Shown piece by piece: positions 27,966 to 37,114 of a DNA stretch of 64,000 bases (position 1 is its first letter; each line of letters opens with the position of its first letter). Location of the stretch: the NCBI GenBank assembly GCA_031428275.1, contig JANPPC010000013.1, forward strand, positions 1 to 64,000. The letters are read 5' to 3'. Source of the stretch: Pseudobdellovibrio sp031428275 (GTDB lineage Bacteria > Bdellovibrionota > Bdellovibrionia > Bdellovibrionales > Bdellovibrionaceae). The notes under the pieces were generated by a model. It was given only the letters and a program-made list of their open reading frames with translations, was not told where the DNA came from and ran no database searches. The translations under genes were made by a program, and so were the position numbers.

Positions 27966-29476
27966 TTTCGGTCTAATTCAGCCAATAATTCATGGCCAAA
28001 CTTTTCAACTTTTGATTCGCCAATTCCGTAGATCGACCGTAAATCTTCAAGCCGGTGCGGATTTTTTACCGCTAATTCACGTAAAGTTTTATCACCAAAA
28101 ATAACGAAGGCCGGCGTATCAAGCTCGGTCGCTTTGGCTTTTCTCCATTGGCGAAGTGCTTGAAAGCGTAATTCAGCTGCGGGTTCTAAAACTTGATCGT
28201 ACTTGCTAGCTGCTTGTCGTTTTTTAGAATACGTCTGTACGACCGGCATCTCAACTCGTAAAACTTTACGCTCAGAACGGGCATCGCACGAATCGCAATG
28301 ACCACATTTTTTTAAGCGTTGTGAATCTTTGTAGTAAGTCAAAATTTCGGCGTGTCGGCACTCGCCGCCCTCTGAATAACTGACCAGCGCGTCTAAATTA
28401 CGCCAGCGTAAATCTTTGATGGCCTTAATCGCGGTCGAGCTTTGCACGAAGAAAGATTGCAGGCCTTTGTCTTTCTTCGAATACAACATCAGACAAGTCG
28501 AATGCGCACCATCGCGCCCTGCCCGACCCATTTCTTGATACAAAGAATCGATGTTAGCCGGCATTTGGTAATGCACCACTAAGCGTACGTCGGGCTGATC
28601 TATCCCCATACCGAAGGCATTCGTCGCAACTAAAATTTTTAGCTCGCCCGCCGTGTAGGCCTCTTGCACGCGAGTGCGCTCTTGCGTCGATAAGCCCGCA
28701 TGATAAAAACCAACCTTCGAAAATTTAGTTTGCAGAAATTCTGAAACTTCTTCGGTCACCTTTCGTGTACCGCAGTAAACTAAAGCCCGACCAGTCGGAA
28801 ATTGCTTTAACGCCTGCACCAGAAAACCAGATTTCTCGGTATCATTGTCGCAAGTTTCCACTTGATAATAAAGATTGGGCCGATAGAAGCCGTGCACCAG
28901 TCTTTGTGGTTTAACCAATTGCAAATTTTTAGCGATATCATCCAGTACCGTTGGCGTCGCCGAAGCCGTTAAGGCCAAAATCGGAACATCTGGTCTTAAA
29001 GTTTTTAATACTTTTAATTCGGCATACTCTTCACGAAAATCATGACCCCACTGCGATACGCAATGGGCTTCATCGACCGCAAATAATGCGATATCACGAC
29101 CCAGAATCCATTTTTGAAAACCTTCTTTTTGCACCCGTTCGGGCGATAGATACAATAAAAACGTTCCGCCCCGATTTATTTGCGCAAAGATCTGCCGCTT
29201 CTCTTCATCGGTTTGACCCGAATACAAACAACCGGCCGGAATACCTTTACGCACTAAGGCCGCCACTTGATCTTTCATCAAAGCAATCAACGGAGAAATA
29301 ACCACCACTAGTTTATTCGAATAAATAGCCGGAAATTGGTAACACAATGATTTACCGCCACCGGTCGGTAGCACGGCAAGCGCATCTTGCTTGGCCAATA
29401 CCGCGCTGATAATTTCGCGCTGGCCAATCCGAAAGCTGGATAGATTAAATGATTTTTCGAGTTGAGCTTCTAGCAT
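27962..29476 (-). CDS. recQ: ATP-dependent DNA helicase RecQ
   Basis: 504 aa from ATG 29476 (AAGAAG upstream; a GTG at 29482 is in frame). Walker A LPTGGGKSLCYQ is at about 36-47, DEAH box AVDEAHCVSQWGHDFR near 134, and helicase C motifs HAGLSTQERTRVQ and MGIDQPDVRLVVHY ... QEMGRAGRDG. A zinc module follows (CRHAEILTYY, CGHCDSC), then a C-terminal HRDC-like region (DKTLRELAVKNPHRLEDL). The winged-helix part is short, making it smaller than E. coli RecQ (609 aa). It unwinds DNA 3'-5' in recombination and repair. Confidence 0.93.
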   Translation of the reverse strand: MLEAQLEKSFNLSSFRIGQREIISAVLAKQDALAVLPTGGGKSLCYQFPAIYSNKLVVVISPLIALMKDQVAALVRKGIPAGCLYSGQTDEEKRQIFAQINRGGTFLLYLSPERVQKEGFQKWILGRDIALFAVDEAHCVSQWGHDFREEYAELKVLKTLRPDVPILALTASATPTVLDDIAKNLQLVKPQRLVHGFYRPNLYYQVETCDNDTEKSGFLVQALKQFPTGRALVYCGTRKVTEEVSEFLQTKFSKVGFYHAGLSTQERTRVQEAYTAGELKILVATNAFGMGIDQPDVRLVVHYQMPANIDSLYQEMGRAGRDGAHSTCLMLYSKKDKGLQSFFVQSSTAIKAIKDLRWRNLDALVSYSEGGECRHAEILTYYKDSQRLKKCGHCDSCDARSERKVLRVEMPVVQTYSKKRQAASKYDQVLEPAAELRFQALRQWRKAKATELDTPAFVIFGDKTLRELAVKNPHRLEDLRSIYGIGESKVEKFGHELLAELDRN

Positions 29477-29526
29477 ATGCACTTCTTTCGTAAGTATTTA
29501 CCACAGGTGCAATGCTTGCTCCAGTA

Positions 29527-30378
29527 CTAAACAACGCGGTTTAAGCCCAAAACTTTTGCGGTCAAACGATTGTAAGTTTTTGCGGGAATCAACATGGGCA
29601 AATACCAATTAATCCACTTACGTGGAATTGGCGCGTAGCGCAGCTTTGGCTGCTTTGCAGTTAAGGCTTCGACAACCAGTTTTGAAACTTCACTTACTTC
29701 TAAGGCATTTTTCTCTTCACCCAAAGCAATTTTAATAAAACGCTGAAAAGAATTTTTATATGGAGTGTGATTATACCTTTCTTTCACCTGGGCAAATCCT
29801 TTTTGCCAGATTGGAGTTTTAATCGAACCTGGTCCGATAACGATGACATTAATTCCAAAAAGCATAAGCTCACGACGAAGGCCTTCTGAAAAACCCTCGA
29901 CCGCGTGCTTACTGGCTGCATACAACGAAAGAAATGGCGCGGCCGATTTGCCCGCAATCGAAGACATATTCACGATACGTCCCGGGTTTTTTACATTTGG
30001 GTCAGTGCCTAGCATTGGTAATAAAACTTGCGTCACCTTCATTAATGAAAGCACGTTGATGCTGATGGTTTGCAGAATTTCACCGAAGTCTTGAAATAGA
30101 AACGGTCCGGCTAAAGCGACTCCCGCATTATTTACTAATCCATCTAAATTCGTAATTCCTAGTTTCTTTAGCTGCGCCGGAATTTCTTCGACGGCATGGT
30201 AGTCTGCAATATCGACGATCAAAACATGTAAAGATTCGTTAAAATTATTTTTAAGACGAACTTTATCAGCTTCCTTGCGAACCGTTGCGACGACGCGAAA
30301 ATCTGCGGCTAATAAAGCGCGCACACAGTCAAAACCTATTCCGGTGCTGGCGCCTGTAACTAAGATTGTTTTTTGCAT
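29527..30378 (-). CDS. Short-chain dehydrogenase/reductase
   Basis: 283 aa, classical SDR. TGASTGIGFDC (about 8-18) binds NAD(P); NNAGVAL near 88; catalytic Ser in MSSIAG near 143; YAASKH with Tyr and Lys near 155-160. The substrate is not predictable; the C-terminal WINWYLPMLIPAKTYN suggests membrane association or a hydrophobic substrate as in acyl or sterol SDRs. Its start lies 19 bp inside the end of the methyltransferase gene, so the two are translated from one mRNA. Confidence 0.9.
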   Translation of the reverse strand: MQKTILVTGASTGIGFDCVRALLAADFRVVATVRKEADKVRLKNNFNESLHVLIVDIADYHAVEEIPAQLKKLGITNLDGLVNNAGVALAGPFLFQDFGEILQTISINVLSLMKVTQVLLPMLGTDPNVKNPGRIVNMSSIAGKSAAPFLSLYAASKHAVEGFSEGLRRELMLFGINVIVIGPGSIKTPIWQKGFAQVKERYNHTPYKNSFQRFIKIALGEEKNALEVSEVSKLVVEALTAKQPKLRYAPIPRKWINWYLPMLIPAKTYNRLTAKVLGLNRVV

Positions 30379-31016
30379 ACCAGTAAACCCTCTTCCGTAG
30401 GAACGATCATTGAAATCAAAGTTTTGTCTGAAAAGGCTTTTTCATTCATATCTTGCAAAGTTCTAATTTGTTTCGCGTTGAACTTTTGAGTGGTCTCGGC
30501 ACCCCAAACAGCGCCCACTAGAAAAATATTATCGACTAAAATAAGCCCACCTTCGCGTATATTTTCACAGGCCCAGTTAAAATAATCTAAATAGGCGGCC
30601 TTGTTACCATCGATAAATACGGCATCGAACGGGCCGGCTGGAGTTAAAGCGGCTAATTTTTCGCGAGCGTCACCGATCAAAATTTCGCAGCGTTGATTAG
30701 AAATTTCATTTTGCAAGACCGACTGGGCAAGGCTCGCGTGCTGTTCAGATTTTTCTAAAGTCCATAACTTTCCGCCATCAGGTATCACGCTTAGAATGTG
30801 CAATGCCGACAAACCTGTCAGCGTGCCGATCTCAACGATTTTTTTTGCGTTAATACTTTTTAAATGAAATTTGATTAAATTCGCTTCGGTCGCGCTGATC
30901 GAAATCGTATCTAACCCAAGTTGCTCAGAATTCTTACGCGCAGTTTGCATAAGCTCGTTTTCAAGCGGCGCTAATTTTTCAATATAATCATAGCTTTTTG
31001 GCGTTAGTTTTCTCAT
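30360..31016 (-). CDS. SAM-dependent O-methyltransferase (CCoAOMT-like)
   Basis: 218 aa. Class I methyltransferase of family 3: SAM-binding KIVEIGTLTGLSALH near 60-74, LEKSEQHASLAQ near 90, FDAVFIDGNKAAYLDYF near 130, and GGLILVDNIFLVGAV near 155. It probably methylates a hydroxylated small molecule in the cytoplasm, in two-gene partnership with the overlapping SDR. It is divergent from the HAD phosphatase (15 bp between the starts), so promoters must lie inside the coding ends. Confidence 0.9.
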   Translation of the reverse strand: MRKLTPKSYDYIEKLAPLENELMQTARKNSEQLGLDTISISATEANLIKFHLKSINAKKIVEIGTLTGLSALHILSVIPDGGKLWTLEKSEQHASLAQSVLQNEISNQRCEILIGDAREKLAALTPAGPFDAVFIDGNKAAYLDYFNWACENIREGGLILVDNIFLVGAVWGAETTQKFNAKQIRTLQDMNEKAFSDKTLISMIVPTEEGLLVCKKQS

Positions 31017-31030
31017 AATGTTGGCAGCTT

Positions 31031-31705
31031 ATGACGAAGTATAAAAATTTGCCACTTTTGATTTTTGACCTTGATGGAACTTTAATTGATTCTGCCGATG
31101 ACATTCATTTTTCAATGAACACAATGCTGCGCCGTCATGGTCGAGAAGAAGTTGATAAGCCCACGCTTGTTAGTCACATCGGTGACGGTTTACAAAAACT
31201 AGTAAACGATTTTTTCCCTGAGTATGGTTTTAGTTCAAAAGAAAATATCGAAAAAGTTAACGAGTTCTTAGGTATTTACGAAGACCTATTGGTTAATCAC
31301 ACGGTTTTGTACCCCGGAGTTTACGAATTTCTAGATAGCTACGAAGGACCTAAGGCTCTAGCGACCAATAAAAATATTGAGCCCACGATGCTTATATTTC
31401 AACATTTCGGCCTTGATAAATTAGATTGGGTGTCGATCATCGGTGGAAACTCTTTAGCTGAAAGAAAGCCATCGGCGCTTCCCCTGACTCATGCCATGGA
31501 TAAGATCGGCTACAATGCCGGCCAAACCTGGATGATCGGTGATGGCCGCCCTGACATGAAATCAGCCATTGCGGCCGGTTGCACGAAAGTAGCGGCCCAT
31601 TACGGCTATTCCACACCCGCAGAGCTTGAAATTTTTGAACCAGATCATGTTTTAAAAACCTTCAGTGATCTAGGTGCTTTACTGAAAAGATTTCGCTCGG
31701 TTTAA
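31031..31705 (+). CDS. HAD-superfamily phosphatase (phosphoglycolate phosphatase-like)
   Basis: 224 aa. HAD motif I FDLDGTLIDS is at about 12-21, motif II ALATNKN near 118, Lys in AERKPSALP near 148, and motif III WMIGDGRPDMKSA near 170. A helical cap between motifs I and II makes it a Gph/PGMB-type HAD phosphatase acting on a small phospho-metabolite. Phosphoglycolate is the family default, not a firm assignment. Confidence 0.85.
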   Translation: MTKYKNLPLLIFDLDGTLIDSADDIHFSMNTMLRRHGREEVDKPTLVSHIGDGLQKLVNDFFPEYGFSSKENIEKVNEFLGIYEDLLVNHTVLYPGVYEFLDSYEGPKALATNKNIEPTMLIFQHFGLDKLDWVSIIGGNSLAERKPSALPLTHAMDKIGYNAGQTWMIGDGRPDMKSAIAAGCTKVAAHYGYSTPAELEIFEPDHVLKTFSDLGALLKRFRSV

Positions 31706-31815
31706 ATCTGACTAGAGCGTTCTAAATAAGAGTGTTTCTCAGGTAGCCGTCAGCCTTATTTTGCGACTGTATTTTCTATTGCTGAAAGGCTTGATTCTAA
31801 GTAGACTTCTTGCCT

Positions 31816-32829
31816 ATGTCAGACACACTTTTAGAAGTCAAAAATTTACGCACGAAATACCGTACCGAAGACGGAGTTATTTACCCTGTTGATGACGTTA
31901 GTTTTCGCGTCAAAAAAGGCCAAACATTAGGAATCGTCGGCGAGTCTGGTTGCGGAAAGTCGCAAACGGCTTTGTCAATCATGCGTCTTATTCAAAAACC
32001 GGGAGTTATTGAATCAGGCGAAGTTATTTTTAAAGGCGAAAATTTATTAACTAAAAGCGATGCTCAAATGCGTGAAATTTTGGGAAATCAAATGGCCATG
32101 ATTTTTCAAGAGCCTATGACTTCGTTAAATCCGGTTTTTACAATCGGCGACCAAATTGAAGAATCAATTCGTCTTCATAAAAAAGGTTTATCGAACGCGC
32201 AAATTAAAGAACGAGCAATTGATATGCTGAAATTAGTCGGCATCCCTGCTCCAGAGAAGCGATATGCAGAATACCCACACCAATTATCGGGCGGTATGCG
32301 CCAACGCGTGATGATTGCTATGTCGATGAGCTGTAACCCTCAACTGATTATTGCAGATGAACCAACAACGGCTTTAGATGTGACAATCCAAGCTCAAATT
32401 CTAGATCTGATGAGAAAAGTTCAGAAAGAATTCGACGCCGGAATGATTTTGATTACGCATGACTTAGGCGTCGTCGCCGAAATGTGCCAAGAAGTTGTTG
32501 TGATGTATGCTGGTAAAGTCATTGAATACGGTAGCGTTGAAGATATTTTTTATCGTCCACGGCACCCGTACACAATCGGTTTATTAAAATCGATCCCACA
32601 TTTCGAGACTGGTGAAAGACTTAAATCTTTACAAACGATACCGGGATTGGTCCCGAATCTTTACACTCTTCCAGCGGGTTGTCGTTTTCGCGATCGTTGC
32701 ACTTACGCAACTGACATCTGCGCAACGCAAGAGCCTAGCTTAGAAAACTTGCGCGGCATTCACCGCGTTGCTTGTCATAACCACGACAAAACTCGTGGGC
32801 CCAACGAAATTGAAGGTAAGGCACTATGA
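31816..32829 (+). CDS. oppD: Peptide ABC transporter ATPase (OppD/DppD type)
   Basis: 337 aa from ATG 31816; an in-frame TTG at 31810 has no better ribosome site. Walker A GESGCGKSQTA is at about 43, signature LSGGMRQRVMIAM near 158, and Walker B LIIADEPTTALD near 180. The C-terminal oligopeptide ABC extension has conserved cysteines (CRFRDRCTYATDIC). It energises import of di/oligopeptides. It overlaps the next ATPase gene by 4 bp (ATGA). The permease and binding-protein genes are not here but at 49.6-53.3 kb. Confidence 0.92.
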   Translation: MSDTLLEVKNLRTKYRTEDGVIYPVDDVSFRVKKGQTLGIVGESGCGKSQTALSIMRLIQKPGVIESGEVIFKGENLLTKSDAQMREILGNQMAMIFQEPMTSLNPVFTIGDQIEESIRLHKKGLSNAQIKERAIDMLKLVGIPAPEKRYAEYPHQLSGGMRQRVMIAMSMSCNPQLIIADEPTTALDVTIQAQILDLMRKVQKEFDAGMILITHDLGVVAEMCQEVVVMYAGKVIEYGSVEDIFYRPRHPYTIGLLKSIPHFETGERLKSLQTIPGLVPNLYTLPAGCRFRDRCTYATDICATQEPSLENLRGIHRVACHNHDKTRGPNEIEGKAL

Positions 32830-33806
32830 GTGAAATTGCAGGCGAATCATTATTACGCGCTGAAAATATCGTAAAAGAATTTCCCGTGTACGGCGGACTT
32901 TTCTCTAAACAAGTTGCGGCGGTAAAAGCCGTATCAGGCATTTCATTTGATATTAAAAAAGGCGAAACTCTTGGCCTCGTCGGAGAATCAGGTTGCGGCA
33001 AATCAACTTTGGGCCGCAGTCTTATTCGCTTGATCGAACCCACCGGCGGAAAGATTTTCTTTAAAAATCGCGATATCACAAATGTTGATGGCAACGATTT
33101 GCGTGATCTAAGAAAACAAATGCAAATTATTTTTCAAGATCCCTACGCATCTTTAAACCCGCGCATGACAATCGGTTCAATTTTAGAAGAGCCTTTAATC
33201 ATTCACAATCTTTATAAAACTTCTGAAGAGCGCAAACAGCGCGTAAACGAATTAATAGATTTGGTGGGTCTACGTCGCGAACATTTATCACGCTACCCGC
33301 ATGAATTCTCGGGCGGTCAGCGCCAACGCGTTGGTATCGCACGTGCTTTAGCGGTGAATCCAGAATTAATTATCTGTGACGAGCCCGTTTCTGCGCTAGA
33401 CGTATCAATTCAAGCCCAGGTTATCAACTTACTGATGGAGCTTCAGCAGAAGCTGGGCCTTACTTACATTTTTATCGCGCATGACTTAAAGGTAGTCGAG
33501 CATGTTTCAAATAAAGTAGCCGTCATGTACTTAGGTAAAATCGTTGAAATGGCTGATGCTGACGAACTTTATAAAAACCCTATGCACCCGTATACAAAGG
33601 CATTGTTGTCAGCGATTCCGGTACCAGACCCTAAACCACGGGCCGAACGAATTATCTTAAAAGGAGACGTTCCGTCGCCTATGAATCCACCTTCGGGCTG
33701 CCATTTCAATCCCCGTTGTCCTTGGGCAACTGAAGAGTGCACCCAGGTTGTTCCGGTGCTTGAAGAAAAGGTTCCGAAGCATTTTGTTAGCTGTATCAAG
33801 GTCTAG
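32826..33806 (+). CDS. oppF: Peptide ABC transporter ATPase (OppF/DppF type)
   Basis: 326 aa. Walker A GESGCGKSTLGR is near 57, signature FSGGQRQRVGIAR near 160, and Walker B LIICDEPVSALDVS near 183. A C-terminal oligopeptide-transporter domain has CHFNPRCPWATEEC. Together with the overlapping OppD-type subunit it forms the heterodimeric motor of a peptide importer. Co-translated with the upstream gene. Confidence 0.92.
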   Translation: MSEIAGESLLRAENIVKEFPVYGGLFSKQVAAVKAVSGISFDIKKGETLGLVGESGCGKSTLGRSLIRLIEPTGGKIFFKNRDITNVDGNDLRDLRKQMQIIFQDPYASLNPRMTIGSILEEPLIIHNLYKTSEERKQRVNELIDLVGLRREHLSRYPHEFSGGQRQRVGIARALAVNPELIICDEPVSALDVSIQAQVINLLMELQQKLGLTYIFIAHDLKVVEHVSNKVAVMYLGKIVEMADADELYKNPMHPYTKALLSAIPVPDPKPRAERIILKGDVPSPMNPPSGCHFNPRCPWATEECTQVVPVLEEKVPKHFVSCIKV

Positions 33807-33857
33807 TAATCGAAATTCAGTGCTTTAATTTACCCCCGTTAGTTCCGATAAAGCAGT

Positions 33858-34655
33858 ATGTCGAAGAACGTAACGTGGGTCTTATACGACTCGCTATCTA
33901 AAGCACAATCTAACCCGGTAACCACTGAAGAAGCACAAATGGCGATCTTTAAGATGCGCGTGCGCGACCTCGAAAGATTTTATCTATGGACTCAAGGTTG
34001 GAAAGAGTGGCAATCGTTAAAATTTTATTTATCGACTGAACAAAAAAATTTCGTCTCTAGCTTTAGTAATCAGAACGAGGATACGCTCAAAGCTCACATT
34101 CGTGACGTGCTTGAAATGGCTCCGTTAAATAATAAAAAATTACACGAAGAAATTACCCGCTCTTTTTCATCGATCAAGTTAGAAGAAGAAACTTTGACCG
34201 ACGCCGAAAGCGACCTGGCATACAAACAATATGATGGCGATGATATTAGCTGGGAAAACCTTGAAAAGCCTACAATTGATTTTTCGAAGTTAAAACAAAA
34301 CCGCACGGCCGATCGTCGTGAAGAACGACACGAATTAAAAATAGAAATCATTTTAATTTCGACCAAAGGTAATAGTTTTCGCAGCAAATCGAAAAATATT
34401 TCCTTATCAGGAAGTCTTTTAGAAGATAACATTCCGTTCGACTACTACGGCACAACTTTCGACATGGTTATTATAAATCAAAGTTCACGAGATCCGAAAT
34501 TAAGTCGTATTTCTTTAAAGGGTCAAACAGTTGGCGACGGCCTAACACAACGTCTGCAGTATACTGGAATTTCTGAAGTTAAGCGCGAAGAACTAGAAAA
34601 TTTTCTTCGAGAATATATTTCTTTACAGAAAAATTACGGCAAAAAATCAGCGTAG
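33858..34655 (+). CDS. PilZ-domain protein with GYF-like N-terminus
   Basis: 265 aa. Residues about 5-60 resemble the GYF_2-like module found on bacterial signalling proteins (WVLYDSLS ... LWTQGWKEWQSL). The C-terminal PilZ domain has both c-di-GMP binding motifs: RREER at 153-157 and NISLSG at 180-185. It should be a c-di-GMP receptor; its target is unknown. A GGDEF protein occurs at 42.7 kb. It lies 51 bp after the transporter ATPases and may be co-transcribed. Confidence 0.82.
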   Translation: MSKNVTWVLYDSLSKAQSNPVTTEEAQMAIFKMRVRDLERFYLWTQGWKEWQSLKFYLSTEQKNFVSSFSNQNEDTLKAHIRDVLEMAPLNNKKLHEEITRSFSSIKLEEETLTDAESDLAYKQYDGDDISWENLEKPTIDFSKLKQNRTADRREERHELKIEIILISTKGNSFRSKSKNISLSGSLLEDNIPFDYYGTTFDMVIINQSSRDPKLSRISLKGQTVGDGLTQRLQYTGISEVKREELENFLREYISLQKNYGKKSA

Positions 34656-34679
34656 CTATTTTAATTGAGCTACCTCTTC

Positions 34680-35312
34680 TTAAAATCCGAAGCCCAAAGA
34701 AAAAGTAATACCACCTAGCTCGTAAGATTTTTCATTCACCAGCTCGGTTTTTTCATCGCGAAATCCGACTTCTCCATAGATCATAGATTTCCCTCTTGAA
34801 CGAGCACCGCCGACCATAAATTCAAAGCCCAGACCTCCGCCATATCCATAGCCAGCGCCCTGATCTTTTGGACGAATCAGCGAATTCGTGGGCGAAGTAT
34901 TAATTTCTAAAAAGTTATAGCTAACCACTCCAGTACCCCACAAATATAAATTCATACCGCGATCACGACGTAAAACTGGGTAAATAGCAATTCCAAGTTC
35001 GGGTGCAAAAGACGTTAACTGATAGGCTGAATTAAATACGGTACCGCTGCTCAAAAAGCTTTGCCGACCTGTCGAATACGTTACACGGCCTTTTAAAAAA
35101 TAGCGAATAAACGTGTTTCCGCGATCGGTTGAAATTTCGAAGCCGTACGCCGGGCTGCCCTCGCTTAACGAATGATATTTCGTGCCCGAATAGTTTTCTT
35201 GAATAATTCCGATTTTGGTAATTTGCGGCGATGTTTTACTTCTTTGCGCATGCGCAAAGCTGGCAAAAATAATTGTCGATACTGCTGTGAAAATTAGTCT
35301 AAAATTCGCCAT
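34680..35312 (-). CDS. Small outer-membrane beta-barrel protein
   Basis: 210 aa with a signal peptide (cleavage near AHAQ, residue 23). The mature sequence consists of alternating beta strands, e.g. YGFEISTDRGNTFIRYFLKG, LYLWGTGVVSYNF and GYGGGLGFEFMVG, and ends in ITFSLGFGF with a terminal Phe, the outer-membrane insertion signature. No specific family is recognised. It is convergent with the PilZ gene, leaving 24 bp between the stops. Confidence 0.7.
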   Translation of the reverse strand: MANFRLIFTAVSTIIFASFAHAQRSKTSPQITKIGIIQENYSGTKYHSLSEGSPAYGFEISTDRGNTFIRYFLKGRVTYSTGRQSFLSSGTVFNSAYQLTSFAPELGIAIYPVLRRDRGMNLYLWGTGVVSYNFLEINTSPTNSLIRPKDQGAGYGYGGGLGFEFMVGGARSRGKSMIYGEVGFRDEKTELVNEKSYELGGITFSLGFGF

Positions 35313-35429
35313 CTCTTCTTCTAGCTCATGCTATTTTCGACATTTCGTCTATAGAAAATACGTTTCGTTTCACTTAACAAGACAGCTGTGGTTTTTTACC
35401 TTCGTAAATAACGTATCAGACTAAGACTC

Positions 35430-35480
35430 AAGTCTAGTTTTGATATTGCTGCTCAAACTGAACAAATTTTTTTCAAGTTA
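35430..35480 (+). promoter_or_regulatory. Conserved promoter region of tandem lipoprotein 1
   Basis: AAGTCTAGTTTTGATATTGC (35430-35449) and TTTTTCAAGTTA (35469-35480) recur at nearly the same distance upstream of the second paralogue (36990-37009 and 37030-37041). The conservation at 73-125 bp before the ATG marks a promoter or regulator site. Confidence 0.5.
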
Positions 35481-35552
35481 CAGATCTAATCATCCGTTAA
35501 GAATACGTTGAATATGAAATTATTGTTTGCATTAATCAGCTTAGGAGAAAAT

Positions 35553-36824
35553 ATGGGACGTACATTAATCAAATCTATAGCCACAGTCGCGGCACTAACT
35601 ATGACAGTAGCATGTAGTAAAAAAGAAGAAAGCACTTCGGTAACTGTACCTAAAACACTTTATGTGGCTTCAGGTCAGTGTTATTCAGGTTCTGGTATCA
35701 CGACGTACACAGCCGCACAGTCATCGCGCGCAGTGACCAAATGGAGCTCTGAAACTGGACTATCACAAGGTGTCTTTACGGATTTAAACGTGGGTTCTAA
35801 CGTTTCAGTTGGTACCGTTCCTCAGTCGCTAATCGATAAAGGCAGTTACATTTTAATGTTAACTGAAAATGCAACGACCACGGGCGATCGCAAAATCTTC
35901 AGAGTTAATAAATCTGATCCAGGTACATACGTCGTTTATGCGAATGACCCGACGGCCTTTACAGTAACAGCAACTCACATTACACGCTCGATGACGCAAG
36001 ATTTAGACGGAACAATGATTTTTTCTAAATCTTTGTTCGCTGAACGCTTGAATACGCTTGGTGTTCGAATCACTAAAGCCGGCGCCAATCCTTGGGTGAA
36101 TCCAGCAGCAGTGACCAGCCCATGCTTTACGGCTGCGGCAACTTTAATTCCGCAAGTTTCGTTAATGGCTCCGTTCACAAATATGAATCAAGGAAAGTTA
36201 ATATACATCCACGCAGGCGCGACAGCTGCTGTTAATCGAATCGGTGTTGTACAAAGAACGGGTCTAACTTCGGCAACCGCAGCTGACTGTGCGGGTTCAA
36301 ATCCAGTCGGTGGAGCAATTGGCACAGCACACACGAACGCACCAAATATTACGGGTCCGGTCATATTTTCTGCGACGGGTCCATCTTTAACAAGTATGGT
36401 TTACATACCTACACCAGCTCCAGCTACTACCTCTGGTAAATTACTTGTTACTTACTCGGCGTCTGTTGCTACGGCTTTTGACAATAATACAAATTTAAAT
36501 TACGGCGTGGTTATGTGGGATATTACAGAGACTTCAGACACTGCGGTTACGATTAATAATCCAATCGTATTATGGCGCGATGAATCTGTTGTCTGGGCTC
36601 CTTCGGCGATGGCTTACGATGCAACGACAAGCTCGCTTTACGTAGCGGTGGGTGGTTCTCCGGGTTCTGTGAATCAGACTACTCAGGCATTCGGCTACAA
36701 CATCGAGAAATTTACCCTTGATATCGCGACTCCGAGATTAACTCGCGTACATCACAATAACCAAGCCTTCATCATTGGTAATGCATATACGAAATGTATC
36801 TCTAATATGATGATCGCTGATTAA
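35553..36824 (+). CDS. Lipoprotein, tandem paralogue 1
   Basis: 423 aa from ATG 35553 (AGGAG 8 nt upstream, conserved in the paralogue; the frame extends to 35508 without support). The signal MGRTLIKSIATVAALTMTVAC-SKK has a clear lipobox (TVAC). The mature protein is Thr/Ala/Ser-rich with beta-propeller-like strands: KTLYVASGQCYSG, DLDGTMIFSKSLFAERLNTLG and SMVYIPTPAPATTSGKL. It ends FIIGNAYTKCISNMMIAD. Cys pairs could form disulphides. No known domain is recognised. It is the same length as the copy at 37115. Confidence 0.8.
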   Translation: MGRTLIKSIATVAALTMTVACSKKEESTSVTVPKTLYVASGQCYSGSGITTYTAAQSSRAVTKWSSETGLSQGVFTDLNVGSNVSVGTVPQSLIDKGSYILMLTENATTTGDRKIFRVNKSDPGTYVVYANDPTAFTVTATHITRSMTQDLDGTMIFSKSLFAERLNTLGVRITKAGANPWVNPAAVTSPCFTAAATLIPQVSLMAPFTNMNQGKLIYIHAGATAAVNRIGVVQRTGLTSATAADCAGSNPVGGAIGTAHTNAPNITGPVIFSATGPSLTSMVYIPTPAPATTSGKLLVTYSASVATAFDNNTNLNYGVVMWDITETSDTAVTINNPIVLWRDESVVWAPSAMAYDATTSSLYVAVGGSPGSVNQTTQAFGYNIEKFTLDIATPRLTRVHHNNQAFIIGNAYTKCISNMMIAD

Positions 36825-36850
36825 TAGTTAGTTAAAAATCAAATTCTTAA

Positions 36851-36879
36851 AGAGCCGGCTAATAACCGGCTCTTTTTTT
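36851..36879 (+). terminator. Rho-independent terminator after lipoprotein 1
   Basis: AGAGCCGG (36851-36858) pairs with CCGGCTCT (36866-36873), followed by a run of seven T. It lies 27 bp after the stop. Confidence 0.9.
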
Positions 36880-36928
36880 ATAAAATACATTATGTTTATT
36901 CAAAACAGTTCCATCAAAAAAGACAAAG

Positions 36929-36948
36929 TGTCGTTTTATCAAACGACA
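36929..36948 (+). repeat. Inverted repeat between the tandem lipoproteins
   Basis: TGTCGTTT (36929-36936) and AAACGACA (36941-36948) flank a TATC loop. It lies between the terminator of copy 1 and the promoter of copy 2, and has no counterpart in front of copy 1. Confidence 0.5.
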
Positions 36949-36989
36949 GTGATTTTTATGACTCTATGAACTGCTCCGTTGTGATACTA

Positions 36990-37041
36990 AAGTCTAGATT
37001 TGATATAGCACAACTAAAGTGATGAATTATTTTTCAAGTTA
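36990..37041 (+). promoter_or_regulatory. Conserved promoter region of tandem lipoprotein 2
   Basis: AAGTCTAGATTTGATATAGC (36990-37009) matches copy 1 at 18 of 20 positions, and TTTTTCAAGTTA (37030-37041) matches fully. Each copy therefore carries its own promoter and terminator. Confidence 0.5.
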
Positions 37042-37114
37042 GCCATTAATCTTTCCGTTAAGACTATGTAGAAGATTTTTTGATCTTATTACTATAAATA
37101 GCCTAGGAGAAAAT

